From Flavobacterium tructae (GTDB taxonomy: Bacteria > Bacteroidota > Bacteroidia > Flavobacteriales > Flavobacteriaceae), in contig NZ_MUHH01000001.1 of the NCBI RefSeq assembly GCF_002217475.1, positions 1 to 50,235 on the forward strand: a DNA stretch of 50,235 bases, read 5' to 3'. Positions within the stretch are counted from its first letter, which is position 1. Each line of letters begins with the position of its first letter. A model generated the notes under the pieces. That model was not told the origin of the DNA. It saw only the letters and a list, made by a program, of their open reading frames with translations, and ran no database searches. Shown here in pieces: positions 34,938 to 43,360 of this stretch. Position numbers and translations under genes: made by a program.

Positions 34938-35651
34938 CTATTCTTTTGTCACAACAATCGAAGCCTTAAATCCTGCGGCAAGGTTATCCCAGTAATCATT
35001 GGTCACTAATTGTCCTTTATCATCGTAGACTTGGATTTCTGCAGTGTTTCCGCCCAATGTACCGATATTTAGAGCTTCAAAATCTAATTTATTAAACCCT
35101 GCTGCGAGGTTTATTTTTACTTCTTTAAAATTGGACCCCAATAGTATCTGACTGGCAATTACGGCATCATTTGATGAAACTTTGACCAAATCGCCGTCAA
35201 TAGCTCCAAAGTCTCTTAGTTTTACAATGAAATATTGTGATTTTGTTCTAAAATCTCCCAAAGAGATATTTCTTTTTACCAACGTTCCGCGTCCTTCTTT
35301 TAAACCGGCATCTCTTAAAGCTTTGTCTAAATCTTTCTCCATTTTGGGCACGTAACGATCTCCCGGATTGGCAAAATCAGTTTCGGTAGACATGGTAAAC
35401 TTGCTTTTCTCTGCCCCGATCTGAAATTGGGATTTTGGGGTAATACTGGTATTGTCAAAAACATTAGGTGTTTTAATCCCCGGTATGTCCAGATTTTCAC
35501 CCTGAGGGTCTTTTATTTCCGGAATTGGAATCTTTTTGGGTTTTGCTCCAAATTTAGGTGCTGCAATGGGCTTGAATTTAGTTCCAAATTCCTTTTGCGC
35601 CGATACGGTAACAGCAGTAAAAAATAATATGAAGAATAAAATGTGTTTCAT
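34938..35651 (-). CDS. Secreted protein, unknown function
   Basis: The product has 237 residues with a Sec signal (to about 18, ending VTVSAQ). A Lys/Pro-rich basic region with KFKPIAAPKFGAKPKKIP (about 25-43) follows, then a charged middle and a C-terminal beta-rich domain (about 140-237) with GDLVKVSSNDAVI and GNTAEIQVYDDKGQ. I do not recognise the family; the C-terminal part looks like a small adhesion or binding sandwich. The 3' end is adjacent to tandem repeats that may contain decayed copies of its own last codons. Confidence 0.78.
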   Translation of the reverse strand: MKHILFFILFFTAVTVSAQKEFGTKFKPIAAPKFGAKPKKIPIPEIKDPQGENLDIPGIKTPNVFDNTSITPKSQFQIGAEKSKFTMSTETDFANPGDRYVPKMEKDLDKALRDAGLKEGRGTLVKRNISLGDFRTKSQYFIVKLRDFGAIDGDLVKVSSNDAVIASQILLGSNFKEVKINLAAGFNKLDFEALNIGTLGGNTAEIQVYDDKGQLVTNDYWDNLAAGFKASIVVTKE

Positions 35652-35709
35652 TGAAAAAGTATTATCGAATCGGCTTTTATGTTTGCTTTAAAATCGGGAT
35701 CTGGAATCA

Positions 35710-35780
35710 CAAAAATAGCATAATATAGTTAAGCACTACAACTTTAAGACTTTTATAACACTATATTATGCCTTTTTTTG
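35710..35780. mobile_element. Candidate 71-bp MITE-like element with target duplication
   Basis: The ends are inverted repeats: CAAAAATAGCATAATATAGT (35710-35729) and a right arm at 35760-35780 that matches its reverse complement with about two differences. Identical GAATCA lies immediately outside on each side (35704-35709 and 35781-35786), as a target-site duplication would. No coding capacity. A plain terminator hairpin with a T run is the alternative. Confidence 0.45.
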
Positions 35781-35786
35781 GAATCA

Positions 35787-36112
35787 AAAAACCTGCCAAA
35801 AACTGCAAATTCTAAATCCTAAACTCAAAATTCCAAATTCCAAATTCTAATATTGCAAATCAATCATGGGACTTCTGAAACTATGTAAATGTTATTTTTT
35901 AAATATTCGAAAAACATCGTTTTGATAATTAGCAACTTATTCCTAACTTCAATCTTTCAAAGAGAGATACTAAAAATTAAACTCATATCGTAAATCGGAC
36001 ACCTCGGAACTTCGATTATTTTTCAATTTAGAATAATAAATCAAAAAACACACCTCTGTTCCGGCTGTTTAAAACACCTGTCGAAATAGCTAATTTATTA
36101 AATTTTCAATCC
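35787..36112. other. AT-rich gap before the chaperone operon
   Basis: 35806-35853 contains imperfect ATTCCAA/ATTCTAA tandem repeats. The rest, up to the DnaJ start, has no credible gene, no perfect TAnnTTTG box that I can place with confidence, and no clear heat-shock element. Confidence 0.4.
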
Positions 36113-37036
36113 ATGGATTATATTGATTATTACAAAGTATTAGAAATCACAAAATCTGCGACCGAAGCTGAAATCAAAAAGGCTTATCGAAAACTGGCAC
36201 GAAAATACCATCCTGATTTAAACCCCAATGACAAGGAAGCGGAGAAAAAATTCAAAGAAATAAATGAGGCTAACGAAGTTTTAAGTAATCCCGAAAATCG
36301 TAAAAAATACGACAAATACGGAAAAGACTGGAAACATGCCGACGAGTTTGAAAAAGCAGGTTACGATCCTAACCAACAGCAATATTCCCGACAACAGCAA
36401 GGCAATCAAGGCTACACTGATTTTGGCGGCGAAAACTTTTCCGAAAGTGATTTCTCTGATTTCTTCAATTCTATGTACGGTTCTTCAGGGAGAAGTTCCA
36501 GAGGTCAGGCAAAATACAGAGGTCAGGATTTTAATGCCGAATTACAGTTAGACTTAGCATCCGCTTACACGACTCACAAGCAGAATCTAAGTGTTAATGG
36601 AAAAAATATCCGAATCACCATTCCGGCCGGAGTCGAAAACGGACAGATTATCAAAATTCCAAATCATGGTGCACCCGGTGCAAATGGTGGTCCAAATGGC
36701 GATTTATATATCACTTTTTTAATTGATAATGATTCCGATTTTAAGCGGGAAGGCCATAATTTATATGCCGATGTTGAACTGGATTTATACACCGCAATTT
36801 TAGGAGGAGAAATTTTTGTAAAGACTTTTGACGGAAAAGTAAAAATAAAAGTCCCGGCCGAAACTCAGCCCGGAACTAAAGTAAAATTAAAAGGTAAAGG
36901 CTTTCCGGTATACAAAAAAGAAAATCAGTTTGGTGATTTATACATTACTTACACTATAAAAATCCCAACCCAACTGTCTGCCAAAGAAAAAGAATTATTT
37001 GAAGAACTAGCTAAACTAAGAAATCATGAGCACTAA
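36113..37036 (+). CDS. cbpA: DnaJ-class co-chaperone, CbpA-like
   Basis: This 307-residue J-domain protein stimulates DnaK ATPase and binds unfolded clients. The J domain (about 4-66) has the HPD tripeptide at 33-35. A Gly/Gln/Ser-rich linker (about 90-125) leads to the two beta-barrel client-binding domains (about 130-300; [16 protein letters not shown] and [14 protein letters not shown]). There is no CxxCxGxG zinc-finger region, so it is a class B (CbpA) protein, not DnaJ itself. The next gene, a CbpM-like regulator, overlaps it by 11 nt, the standard pairing. Confidence 0.93.
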   Translation: MDYIDYYKVLEITKSATEAEIKKAYRKLARKYHPDLNPNDKEAEKKFKEINEANEVLSNPENRKKYDKYGKDWKHADEFEKAGYDPNQQQYSRQQQGNQGYTDFGGENFSESDFSDFFNSMYGSSGRSSRGQAKYRGQDFNAELQLDLASAYTTHKQNLSVNGKNIRITIPAGVENGQIIKIPNHGAPGANGGPNGDLYITFLIDNDSDFKREGHNLYADVELDLYTAILGGEIFVKTFDGKVKIKVPAETQPGTKVKLKGKGFPVYKKENQFGDLYITYTIKIPTQLSAKEKELFEELAKLRNHEH

Positions 37037-37331
37037 AAACTTAATCCATATTAAACAATTTTGCGTGTATCACGAAATTGAGAACACCTTTATAACGGAG
37101 TTGCATAATTACGGTTTGGTAAAAATTATACTACTTGAAGAAGACGAATATTTCCAACCGGAACAATTACCAACTGTTGAGAAAATGATACGCCTACATT
37201 ATGATTTAAAAGTTAATCTTGAAGGCCTCGATGTAATCGCAAACTTATTGAATAAAATCGAAGGATTGCAGCAAAACCTTACTGCTACTCAAAATAAACT
37301 TCGTCTTTACGAACAGCATCAAATCGAGTAA
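37026..37331 (+). CDS. cbpM: CbpM-like chaperone modulator
   Basis: This 101-residue protein of the CbpM/MerR-like helix type binds the J domain of CbpA and inhibits it. The pattern [43 protein letters not shown] and a C-terminal coiled coil is typical. The ATG lies within the last codons of cbpA (11-nt overlap), so the two are translationally coupled and probably made in fixed ratio. The identification rests on pattern and context together. Confidence 0.88.
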   Translation: MSTKNLIHIKQFCVYHEIENTFITELHNYGLVKIILLEEDEYFQPEQLPTVEKMIRLHYDLKVNLEGLDVIANLLNKIEGLQQNLTATQNKLRLYEQHQIE

Positions 37332-37494
37332 AGAACAATTTGACGCTTTAAAATATCACAAAAAAGAAGGAATTCCGAAATGATTTCAATTCAATTGTAC
37401 TCTTTTTCATTGGCATATTTTATAAATTGCGACTCTATTAACCAACTCGAATTTGCCTTAAAAACAAAAAAGTAAATTCAATAAACCAAAAGAA

Positions 37495-37878
37495 ATGAAA
37501 AGAGAAAACATCTTAACAGGATCTCCTTGGGAAGACAAAATGGGATATTGCCGTGCCGTAAGAATTGGCAACATCATCGAAGTTTCAGGAACCGTAGCTA
37601 TTGTTGATGATGAAAAAGTAAAAGCTAATGACGCTTATGCTCAAACCTACAACATCCTGGAACGTGTTGAAAAAGTTTTAGAAGATTTAAATGTTGGAAT
37701 GAAAGATGTGATCAGAACGCGAATTTTCACTACTGATATTTCGACTTTTGAAGAGGTAGCAAGAGCGCATTCCTCCTTTTTTAAAGATGTAAAACCAACA
37801 ACCGGGTTCTATGAAATCAGCAAACTGGTTGCTCCCGAATATTTAGTTGAAATTGAATTTACGGCTGTTGTACAATAA
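37495..37878 (+). CDS. Rid-family (YjgF/YER057c/UK114) protein, non-RidA subgroup
   Basis: This 127-residue single-domain protein has the family features VRIGNIIEVSGTVA, AQTYNILERVEKVLEDLN and a C-terminal VEIEFTAVV. RidA-type enamine/imine deaminases need an Arg (Arg105 in E. coli) in the P-x-R-S stretch; here the stretch is PTTGFYE (101-107) with Thr103 at that position. The protein therefore probably lacks RidA imine-deaminase chemistry and belongs to another Rid subgroup with an unknown substrate. It probably has its own promoter, being 163 nt after cbpM. Confidence 0.9.
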   Translation: MKRENILTGSPWEDKMGYCRAVRIGNIIEVSGTVAIVDDEKVKANDAYAQTYNILERVEKVLEDLNVGMKDVIRTRIFTTDISTFEEVARAHSSFFKDVKPTTGFYEISKLVAPEYLVEIEFTAVVQ

Positions 37879-37910
37879 TTTTTAAGCTGCGAATTCATGA
37901 TTTTTATTTA

Positions 37911-37982
37911 GCCACAGATTAAGGGATTAAAAAAGATTATTTTTGTCTCAATAAAAATTCGTTTTATTCTTGAATTCGTGGC
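37911..37982. repeat. GCCAC..GTGGC intergenic element, copy 3 (72 bp)
   Basis: TTTAGCCAC.. (GCCAC 37911-37915) and ..GTGGCTAAA (GTGGC 37978-37982) bound a 72-bp AT-rich element related in ends, and partly in interior (ACAGATTAA), to copies at 14130 and 24150. Its right end supplies a GTG in frame with the CLC gene, which is probably accidental. Confidence 0.65.
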
Positions 37983-38001
37983 TAAAAAACTTAGTTTATT
38001 A

Positions 38002-39258
38002 ATGGCTTTTCAAAACCTAAAAAAAACACTGCTTACTATTTTCAAATGGATTCTCATTTGTGTCCTAATAGGTGTTTTGTCCGGATCTGCTTCTGCATTT
38101 TTCTTACTTTCACTTGAATGGGTTACGCAATTTAGAATTCATCACGATTGGATTATCTGGCTTTTACCTGTTGGCGGTCTACTTGTTGGATTTAGTTATC
38201 ATTATTGGGGAGAATCCGTTGTAAAAGGCAATAATCTATTACTTGAAGAATACGAAAATCCTCAAAAAGTCATTCCGTTTAAAATGGCTCCTCTCGTGCT
38301 TTTAGGAACCTTACTAACCCATTTATTTGGAGGTTCAGCAGGACGTGAAGGCACAGCAGTACAAATGGGAGGTGCTATCGCCGATCAATTTACTAAACTT
38401 TTCAATTTAGATAATACCGAACGCAGAGTTCTCATTATCCTCGGAATCAGTGCCGGTTTTGCTTCTGTTTTTGGGACACCGCTTGCAGGTGCCATTTTTG
38501 CCTTGGAAGTTTTGTATTTTAGTAAAATTAATTTCAAGAGTACCCTCCTTTCTTTCTTAGTCGCTTATGCCGCTTATTTCACCGTTGAATTCTGGCCGGT
38601 TAAACATACTCATTACAGCATTCCGGGTGTTCCTGAAATTAGCCTGGTAACTTTATCTTATGTCGTTTTAATCGGTCTCTTATCCGGTTTTGCGGCTCTG
38701 CTTTTCTCGAGAAGCACCCATTTCTGGGGTTCCCTTTTCTCCAAAAACATCAAGTATCCTCCACTCCGTCCTTTTATCGGGGGAATTGTTTTGTCTATTG
38801 TCCTTGCAGGTTTCGGACTCACAAAATTCTCTGGCTTGGGAGTTCCGGTAATTGTCGATTCCTTTACAAATGCTAATCCGTGGTACGATTTCCTGCTTAA
38901 AATTCTATTCACCGGATTTACTCTCGGTGCAGGATTTAAAGGTGGCGAAGTAACTCCATTGTTCTTTGTAGGAGCAACTTTAGGGAGTGCTTTGTCTCTG
39001 GTCATTCCGTTACCCATTGCTTTCTTAGCGGGTTTGGGATTTGTAGCAGTATTTTCAGGAGCCACGCACACACCTATTGCCTGTACCATTATGGGAATGG
39101 AACTTTTTGGAATTCAGCCCGGATTGTTCATCGCCATTGCATGCGTTATAGCGTATTTCTCCTCCGGTTCTGTTGGAATTTACAAATCACAAATTGTAAA
39201 AGGAGCGAAGTATCAGTTGTATCAGAGACTACAACGAAAAGAACTGGAAAACCTCTAG
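38002..39258 (+). CDS. CLC-F type fluoride/proton antiporter (CLC family)
   Basis: This 418-residue inner-membrane CLC protein starts at the ATG at 38002; an upstream in-frame GTG at 37978 lies in a repeat. Canonical CLC chloride motifs are altered. GSGIP is replaced by KGNNLL (about 75-80), GREGP is GREGT (114-118, gating Glu116), and the third motif is GGEVTP (314-319, Glu316 and Thr318). In the structurally studied CLC-F antiporter the corresponding residues are Glu118, Glu318 and Thr320, with the same spacing of 200 between the two Glu. The likely role is fluoride export rather than chloride transport. No fluoride riboswitch was recognised upstream. Confidence 0.88.
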   Translation: MAFQNLKKTLLTIFKWILICVLIGVLSGSASAFFLLSLEWVTQFRIHHDWIIWLLPVGGLLVGFSYHYWGESVVKGNNLLLEEYENPQKVIPFKMAPLVLLGTLLTHLFGGSAGREGTAVQMGGAIADQFTKLFNLDNTERRVLIILGISAGFASVFGTPLAGAIFALEVLYFSKINFKSTLLSFLVAYAAYFTVEFWPVKHTHYSIPGVPEISLVTLSYVVLIGLLSGFAALLFSRSTHFWGSLFSKNIKYPPLRPFIGGIVLSIVLAGFGLTKFSGLGVPVIVDSFTNANPWYDFLLKILFTGFTLGAGFKGGEVTPLFFVGATLGSALSLVIPLPIAFLAGLGFVAVFSGATHTPIACTIMGMELFGIQPGLFIAIACVIAYFSSGSVGIYKSQIVKGAKYQLYQRLQRKELENL

Positions 39259-39269
39259 TACGCTATAAG

Positions 39270-39332
39270 CTTTAGGCTTTAGGCTTTCGACTTTGGACTT
39301 TCGACTTTGGACTTTGGACTTTGGACTTTGGA
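39270..39332. repeat. Nine-unit heptanucleotide tandem repeat (CTTTNGR)
   Basis: Units run CTTTAGG x2, CTTTCGA, CTTTGGA, CTTTCGA, then CTTTGGA x4. The array begins 12 nt after the CLC stop codon and ends about 65 nt before the next start codon. Slippage-prone and probably variable in number between strains. Confidence 0.85.
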
Positions 39333-39398
39333 CTCAGCACAATTAACTTATAAAAAATGATTTCAGCATTACATTAAAAAAATGTAAATTCGCACACT

Positions 39399-40403
39399 AT
39401 GAAAATACAAGACATTCAAGCGATACAATTATTACTCGCAACCCCAAAGAAAATTGCCATCATTCCTCATAGAGGACCTGACGGTGATGCTATGGGTTCA
39501 ACCTTAGGGTTATATCATTTTTTATTAAAAAACAATCATCAGCCAACAGTAATTGCTCCTAATGATTTTCCTAATTTTTTAGCCTGGCTTCCAGGTTCTG
39601 AAAAGGTTAAAATATTTGAAAAAGATACTGAAAACTGTACCAAAATATTAGAAGAAGCTGAGCTTATTTTTACACTGGATTTTAATGCTTTTCATCGTAC
39701 AGGTGAGATGGAACATACTCTTGTGAAGCTAACCGCTCCGTTTATTATGATCGACCATCATCAGAAACCGGATGATTATGCGCTTTATACTTACTCTGAT
39801 ACCTCGTTTGGATCTACCTGTGAAATGGTTTATAATTTTATTTCTTTCTTAGGCAAAAAAGAAGATTTAGACAAAACCATCGCCACTTGTATCTACACAG
39901 GAATATTAACGGATTCCGGCTCGTTCCGCTTTCCGGGAACAACAGGAAATACACACCGTATCATTGCTGAACTAATCGATTTAGGTGTCGAAAATACTCA
40001 AATACCCGTTTTGTTGTTCGACAACAGTTCTTACAGCCGTTTGCAATTGTTAGGCCGTGCGTTACAAAACATGAAAGTTCTGGAAGAACACAAAACCTCT
40101 TATACTTCACTTACTCAGGACGAACTGGACGCATTTAATTATGTAAAAGGCGACACCGAAGGTATTGTTAATTACGGTTTAAGTATAAAAGGTATTGTTT
40201 TTACTGCTATTTTTATCGAAAATAAAGACGAGAAAATCATTAAAATCTCTTTCCGTTCACAAGGAGGATTTGACGTAAACCAGTTTGCCAGAGATCATTT
40301 TAATGGTGGTGGACACAGTAATGCAGCGGGAGGAAAATCAGAGACTTCAATGGCAGAAACTTTGAAAAAATTTGAAGATTTAGTAAACAAACTAGAAATA
40401 TAA
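39399..40403 (+). CDS. nrnA: DHH/DHHA1 phosphoesterase, NrnA-like (nanoRNase / pAp phosphatase)
   Basis: This 334-residue cytosolic protein degrades short oligoribonucleotides and/or pAp. The metal-binding motifs are HRGPDGDAMGS (His24, Asp28, Asp30), TLDFNAFHRTG, MIDHHQKPDDY (the DHH signature) and TGILTDSGSFRF. The DHHA1 domain has the substrate-binding FNGGGHSNAAGG near the C-terminus (about 305-316). Length and motif order are as in NrnA. gldI begins 7 nt after its stop codon, so it heads an operon with gldI and two PPIase genes. Confidence 0.92.
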   Translation: MKIQDIQAIQLLLATPKKIAIIPHRGPDGDAMGSTLGLYHFLLKNNHQPTVIAPNDFPNFLAWLPGSEKVKIFEKDTENCTKILEEAELIFTLDFNAFHRTGEMEHTLVKLTAPFIMIDHHQKPDDYALYTYSDTSFGSTCEMVYNFISFLGKKEDLDKTIATCIYTGILTDSGSFRFPGTTGNTHRIIAELIDLGVENTQIPVLLFDNSSYSRLQLLGRALQNMKVLEEHKTSYTSLTQDELDAFNYVKGDTEGIVNYGLSIKGIVFTAIFIENKDEKIIKISFRSQGGFDVNQFARDHFNGGGHSNAAGGKSETSMAETLKKFEDLVNKLEI

Positions 40404-40410
40404 CCCAAAT

Positions 40411-41052
40411 ATGAACTACTTAAAACAAAGCAGTTGCGCCCTACTTTTTGCTGTTTTATTGGTTAGCTGTAAACAACATGAAGATGCCAGAAGACCTATT
40501 TCTCAGGCTTCCGGTACTTTTATGAAAAAATCAGCCGATCGAAATAAAAAATTAGTAGCCAATGAAGAGGATGTTATCAAAAAAATAATCAAAAGCAATC
40601 CGAAAACAAAATACTATGCCACCCGAAAAGGATACTGGCTGTATTATGATGAACGAAATGAAACTGATCTCCAGACTCCTAAAAAAGGAGATATCGCTTA
40701 TTTTAATCTGGAAGTAAAAGATATCAATGGCCAAATAATCTATTCTGAAGCCGATCTTGGTCCGCAAACCTATTATGTAGACAAGCAAGACATTATGATG
40801 GGATTACGTGACGGTATAAAAATGATGCATAAAAACGAAACCGTGACTTTCTTATTTCCTTCGCATATCGCCTACGGATACCACGGAGACAATAAAAAAA
40901 TAGGACCTAATCAATCCTTAATGTGCACTGTTACACTTCGTAACTTTGTACCGGATCCAGCTGCTAATCCAACAACTACAACTGCACAAACCCCTAAAAC
41001 AACAGCTCCTAAAACTGTAGCTCAAACTAAAAAAGACACCTTAAACCCATAA
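40411..41052 (+). CDS. gldI: GldI gliding-motility FKBP-type peptidyl-prolyl isomerase lipoprotein
   Basis: This 213-residue lipoprotein (Cys20 in VLLVSC, then KQHEDARRP) has an FKBP domain at about 90-190 (PKKGDIAYFNLEVKDINGQII, IMMGLRDGIKMMHKNETVTFLFP, HIAYGYHG). A Thr/Pro/Ala-rich tail follows from about 190. GldI is needed for gliding in Flavobacterium johnsoniae and probably folds periplasmic or outer-membrane Gld/Spr proteins. Assignment rests on size, the lipoprotein signal, the FKBP core and its place next to nrnA and other PPIases. It implies the organism carries the Bacteroidota gliding/type 9 secretion machinery, although no other gld gene is in this window. Confidence 0.88.
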   Translation: MNYLKQSSCALLFAVLLVSCKQHEDARRPISQASGTFMKKSADRNKKLVANEEDVIKKIIKSNPKTKYYATRKGYWLYYDERNETDLQTPKKGDIAYFNLEVKDINGQIIYSEADLGPQTYYVDKQDIMMGLRDGIKMMHKNETVTFLFPSHIAYGYHGDNKKIGPNQSLMCTVTLRNFVPDPAANPTTTTAQTPKTTAPKTVAQTKKDTLNP

Positions 41053-41068
41053 AAACAACCTTTTAAAA

Positions 41069-42145
41069 ATGAAAAAAAGTATTCTACTAGTATTACTTGC
41101 CGTTAGTTCATTATTCTCTTGTAAAGACGAACACAGCAACCTGCCTGATGGTTTATATGCGGATATTGAAACCAATAAAGGACACATTATTGTTGAATTG
41201 GATTATAAAAAAGCACCTGTTACAGTAGCTAATTTTGTAACCTTAGCTGAAGGTAAAAGCGAGTTTGTTACTAAAGATTACCTAAAAGGAAAACCTTTTT
41301 ACGACGGATTAAAATTTCACAGAGTTATTGAAAATTTTATGATTCAGACCGGAGATCCTGAAGGAACTGGTTCAGGTGATGCAGGATACCGATTTAAAGA
41401 TGAGATCACCGATTTAAAATTTGACAAAGCCGGTGTTTTAGCAATGGCAAACAATGGTCCGGCTACAAACAGCAGTCAGTTCTTCATCACACATGTTGAG
41501 ACTCCATGGTTAGACGGAAAACACACTATTTTTGGTCATGTGGTTGAAAAAGGACAGGAAGTTGTTAATCAGATCAAACAAGACGATAAAATTGTTTCGG
41601 TAAAAATTATCAGAAACGGTGAAGCTGCCAAAAAGTTTGATGCTATAAAAGTATTTCACGATTATTTCTCTGAAATTGCTAAAGAAAAAGGAAAATACGC
41701 GGGCGTACAAAAAGAAAAAGTAGCGTATTTAGCCTCTATCAAACCTAAAGCAACCAAAACCAATTCAGGGTTAGAATTTGTAATCACTGAAAAAGGAACA
41801 GGTAAAAAACCGGCTACAGGAGCTCAATTGTACATCAATTACTCCGGTTTCTTAGAAGATGGTACTTTATTTGATTCTAGCGTAGAAGAAGTTAATAAAG
41901 CTTTCGGAAAATTTGATGCTGCAAGAGCCGAAGCACACGGATACCAGCCAATTCCTTTCCAGGCAGGTCGTAAAGACGGAATGATTCCCGGTTTTATTGA
42001 AGGAATTGAACAACTTTCATTTGGAGACAAAGCAGTACTTTTTATTCCTGCACATTTAGCTTACGGAGCTACCGGTGCTGGCGGAGTAATTCCACCAAAT
42101 GCTAATATTATTTTCGAAATTCAATTATTAGAAAAACCACAATAA
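41069..42145 (+). CDS. Cyclophilin-FKBP fusion peptidyl-prolyl isomerase, lipoprotein
   Basis: This 358-residue lipoprotein (Cys18 in SLFSC) contains two unrelated isomerase domains. A cyclophilin lies at about 28-195 (APVTVANFVTLAEG, GLKFHRVIENFMIQTGDP, ATNSSQFFITHVETPWLDGK, HTIFGHVVEKG) and an FKBP at about 228-357 (SGLEFVITEKGTGKKP, FSVE-like DGTLFDSS, KDGMIPGFIEGIEQLSFGDK, HLAYGATGAGGVIPPNA). Both active sites look intact. It should assist folding of exported proteins. It lies 16 nt after gldI, and a closely related gene follows 44 nt later. Confidence 0.92.
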   Translation: MKKSILLVLLAVSSLFSCKDEHSNLPDGLYADIETNKGHIIVELDYKKAPVTVANFVTLAEGKSEFVTKDYLKGKPFYDGLKFHRVIENFMIQTGDPEGTGSGDAGYRFKDEITDLKFDKAGVLAMANNGPATNSSQFFITHVETPWLDGKHTIFGHVVEKGQEVVNQIKQDDKIVSVKIIRNGEAAKKFDAIKVFHDYFSEIAKEKGKYAGVQKEKVAYLASIKPKATKTNSGLEFVITEKGTGKKPATGAQLYINYSGFLEDGTLFDSSVEEVNKAFGKFDAARAEAHGYQPIPFQAGRKDGMIPGFIEGIEQLSFGDKAVLFIPAHLAYGATGAGGVIPPNANIIFEIQLLEKPQ

Positions 42146-42189
42146 TTTTTTTTAAAGAAAAACCATCATAGACTTAAATTCGGAACAAC

Positions 42190-43332
42190 ATGAAGTTTAA
42201 ATTTCTATTTTTATTTTGCCTGGCAGTTGTAAATATTCAGGCTCAGGCTACCAAAAAACCAGTTGCTAAAGCAAAGCCAAAAACAGCAGCGACAGCAGCA
42301 AAGATAGCCCCTAAAGCCAATCCTGGCGAAGGTATTTTTGCTACAATAGCCACCACAAAAGGAGATATCGTGGTTTCTTTAGAATATGTAAAAACACCGG
42401 TAACTGTGGCTAACTTTATCTCGTTGGCAGAAGGAACGAACCCAAACGTTAAAGTGGAAAAACTTAAAGGTAAACCTTTTTACGACGGATTGAAATTTCA
42501 CCGAGTAATCAATGATTTCATGATTCAGGGTGGAGATCCTGACGGAAATGGTTCAGGAGGTCCGGGATATGCATTTAAAGATGAATTTGTAGAAGATTTA
42601 AAATTTGAAAAAGGCGGAGTTCTGGCAATGGCCAATTCTGGTCCGGCTACAAACGGAAGTCAGTTTTTTATCACACACAAAGATACACCATGGTTAAATG
42701 GTAAACATACTATTTTTGGTCATGTGGTTTCAGGAATGGACAATGTAAATAAAATTGTTCAGGACGATATCATGACAAAAATTACCATTACACGCAAAGG
42801 TGCTGCAGCCAAAAAATTTGACGCTGTAAAAGTACTTGCTGAAGATGCGAAAAAACAAGAGGCGAAAAAAGCAGAATCTCAAAAAGTGATTACTGAAAAA
42901 GCAGCTTATTTTGCCGCTACAAAAGCGAAAGCGACTACAACAGCTTCCGGCTTAAAATATGTCGTTACACAAAAAGGAACAGGCGTTAAAGGAGCTGAAG
43001 GATCTAACATTTACTTTCACTATGCAGGATATTTTGAAGATGGAAATCTTTTTGACAGTAGTATCTCTACCGTAGCAAAAGCTTATGGTAAATACGATGC
43101 CAACCGCGATGCCCAAAAAGGATACAAAGCGTTCCCTTTTGTTGTAGGTAAAAAAGACGGAATGATTCCTGGCTTTATTGAAGCTTTAGACATGATGACA
43201 GATGGAGAAAAAGCAATATTCTTCCTTCCTTCTAATTTAGCTTACGGAGAAAAAGGTGCCGGGGGTGTAATTCCGCCAAACGCCACTTTAATCTTTGAAA
43301 TCGAAACTTATAAAGAACAACCCGTAAAGTAA
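42190..43332 (+). CDS. Cyclophilin-FKBP fusion peptidyl-prolyl isomerase, secreted paralogue
   Basis: This 380-residue protein has the same cyclophilin (about 48-215) and FKBP (about 250-378) order as the preceding gene. Its signal, ending NIQAQ (about 19), lacks a lipidation Cys, and a Lys/Ala/Pro-rich linker (20-46) precedes the first domain. Motifs GLKFHRVINDFMIQGGDPDG, ATNGSQFFITHKDTPWLNGK and HTIFGHVV are intact. The pair looks like a tandem duplication: one copy anchored in a membrane, one soluble in the periplasm. A terminator at 43361 closes the nrnA-gldI-PPIase-PPIase unit. Confidence 0.92.
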   Translation: MKFKFLFLFCLAVVNIQAQATKKPVAKAKPKTAATAAKIAPKANPGEGIFATIATTKGDIVVSLEYVKTPVTVANFISLAEGTNPNVKVEKLKGKPFYDGLKFHRVINDFMIQGGDPDGNGSGGPGYAFKDEFVEDLKFEKGGVLAMANSGPATNGSQFFITHKDTPWLNGKHTIFGHVVSGMDNVNKIVQDDIMTKITITRKGAAAKKFDAVKVLAEDAKKQEAKKAESQKVITEKAAYFAATKAKATTTASGLKYVVTQKGTGVKGAEGSNIYFHYAGYFEDGNLFDSSISTVAKAYGKYDANRDAQKGYKAFPFVVGKKDGMIPGFIEALDMMTDGEKAIFFLPSNLAYGEKGAGGVIPPNATLIFEIETYKEQPVK

Positions 43333-43360
43333 TTCAAAGTACCTTACCGGACTTAAAAGC

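Noticed and set aside
37978..38001. GTG start extending the CLC protein by eight residues
   Set aside because: The GTG is the end of a GCCAC..GTGGC repeat; the ATG at 38002 gives a normal CLC N-terminus.
37879..38001. Fluoride riboswitch before the CLC-F gene
   Set aside because: No sequence resembling the conserved crcB-motif core is visible; most of the region is a dispersed repeat.
38658..39089. 143-codon open frame on the - strand
   Set aside because: It is antisense to the CLC gene, with a Pro/Lys-rich composition typical of a shadow of membrane-protein codons.
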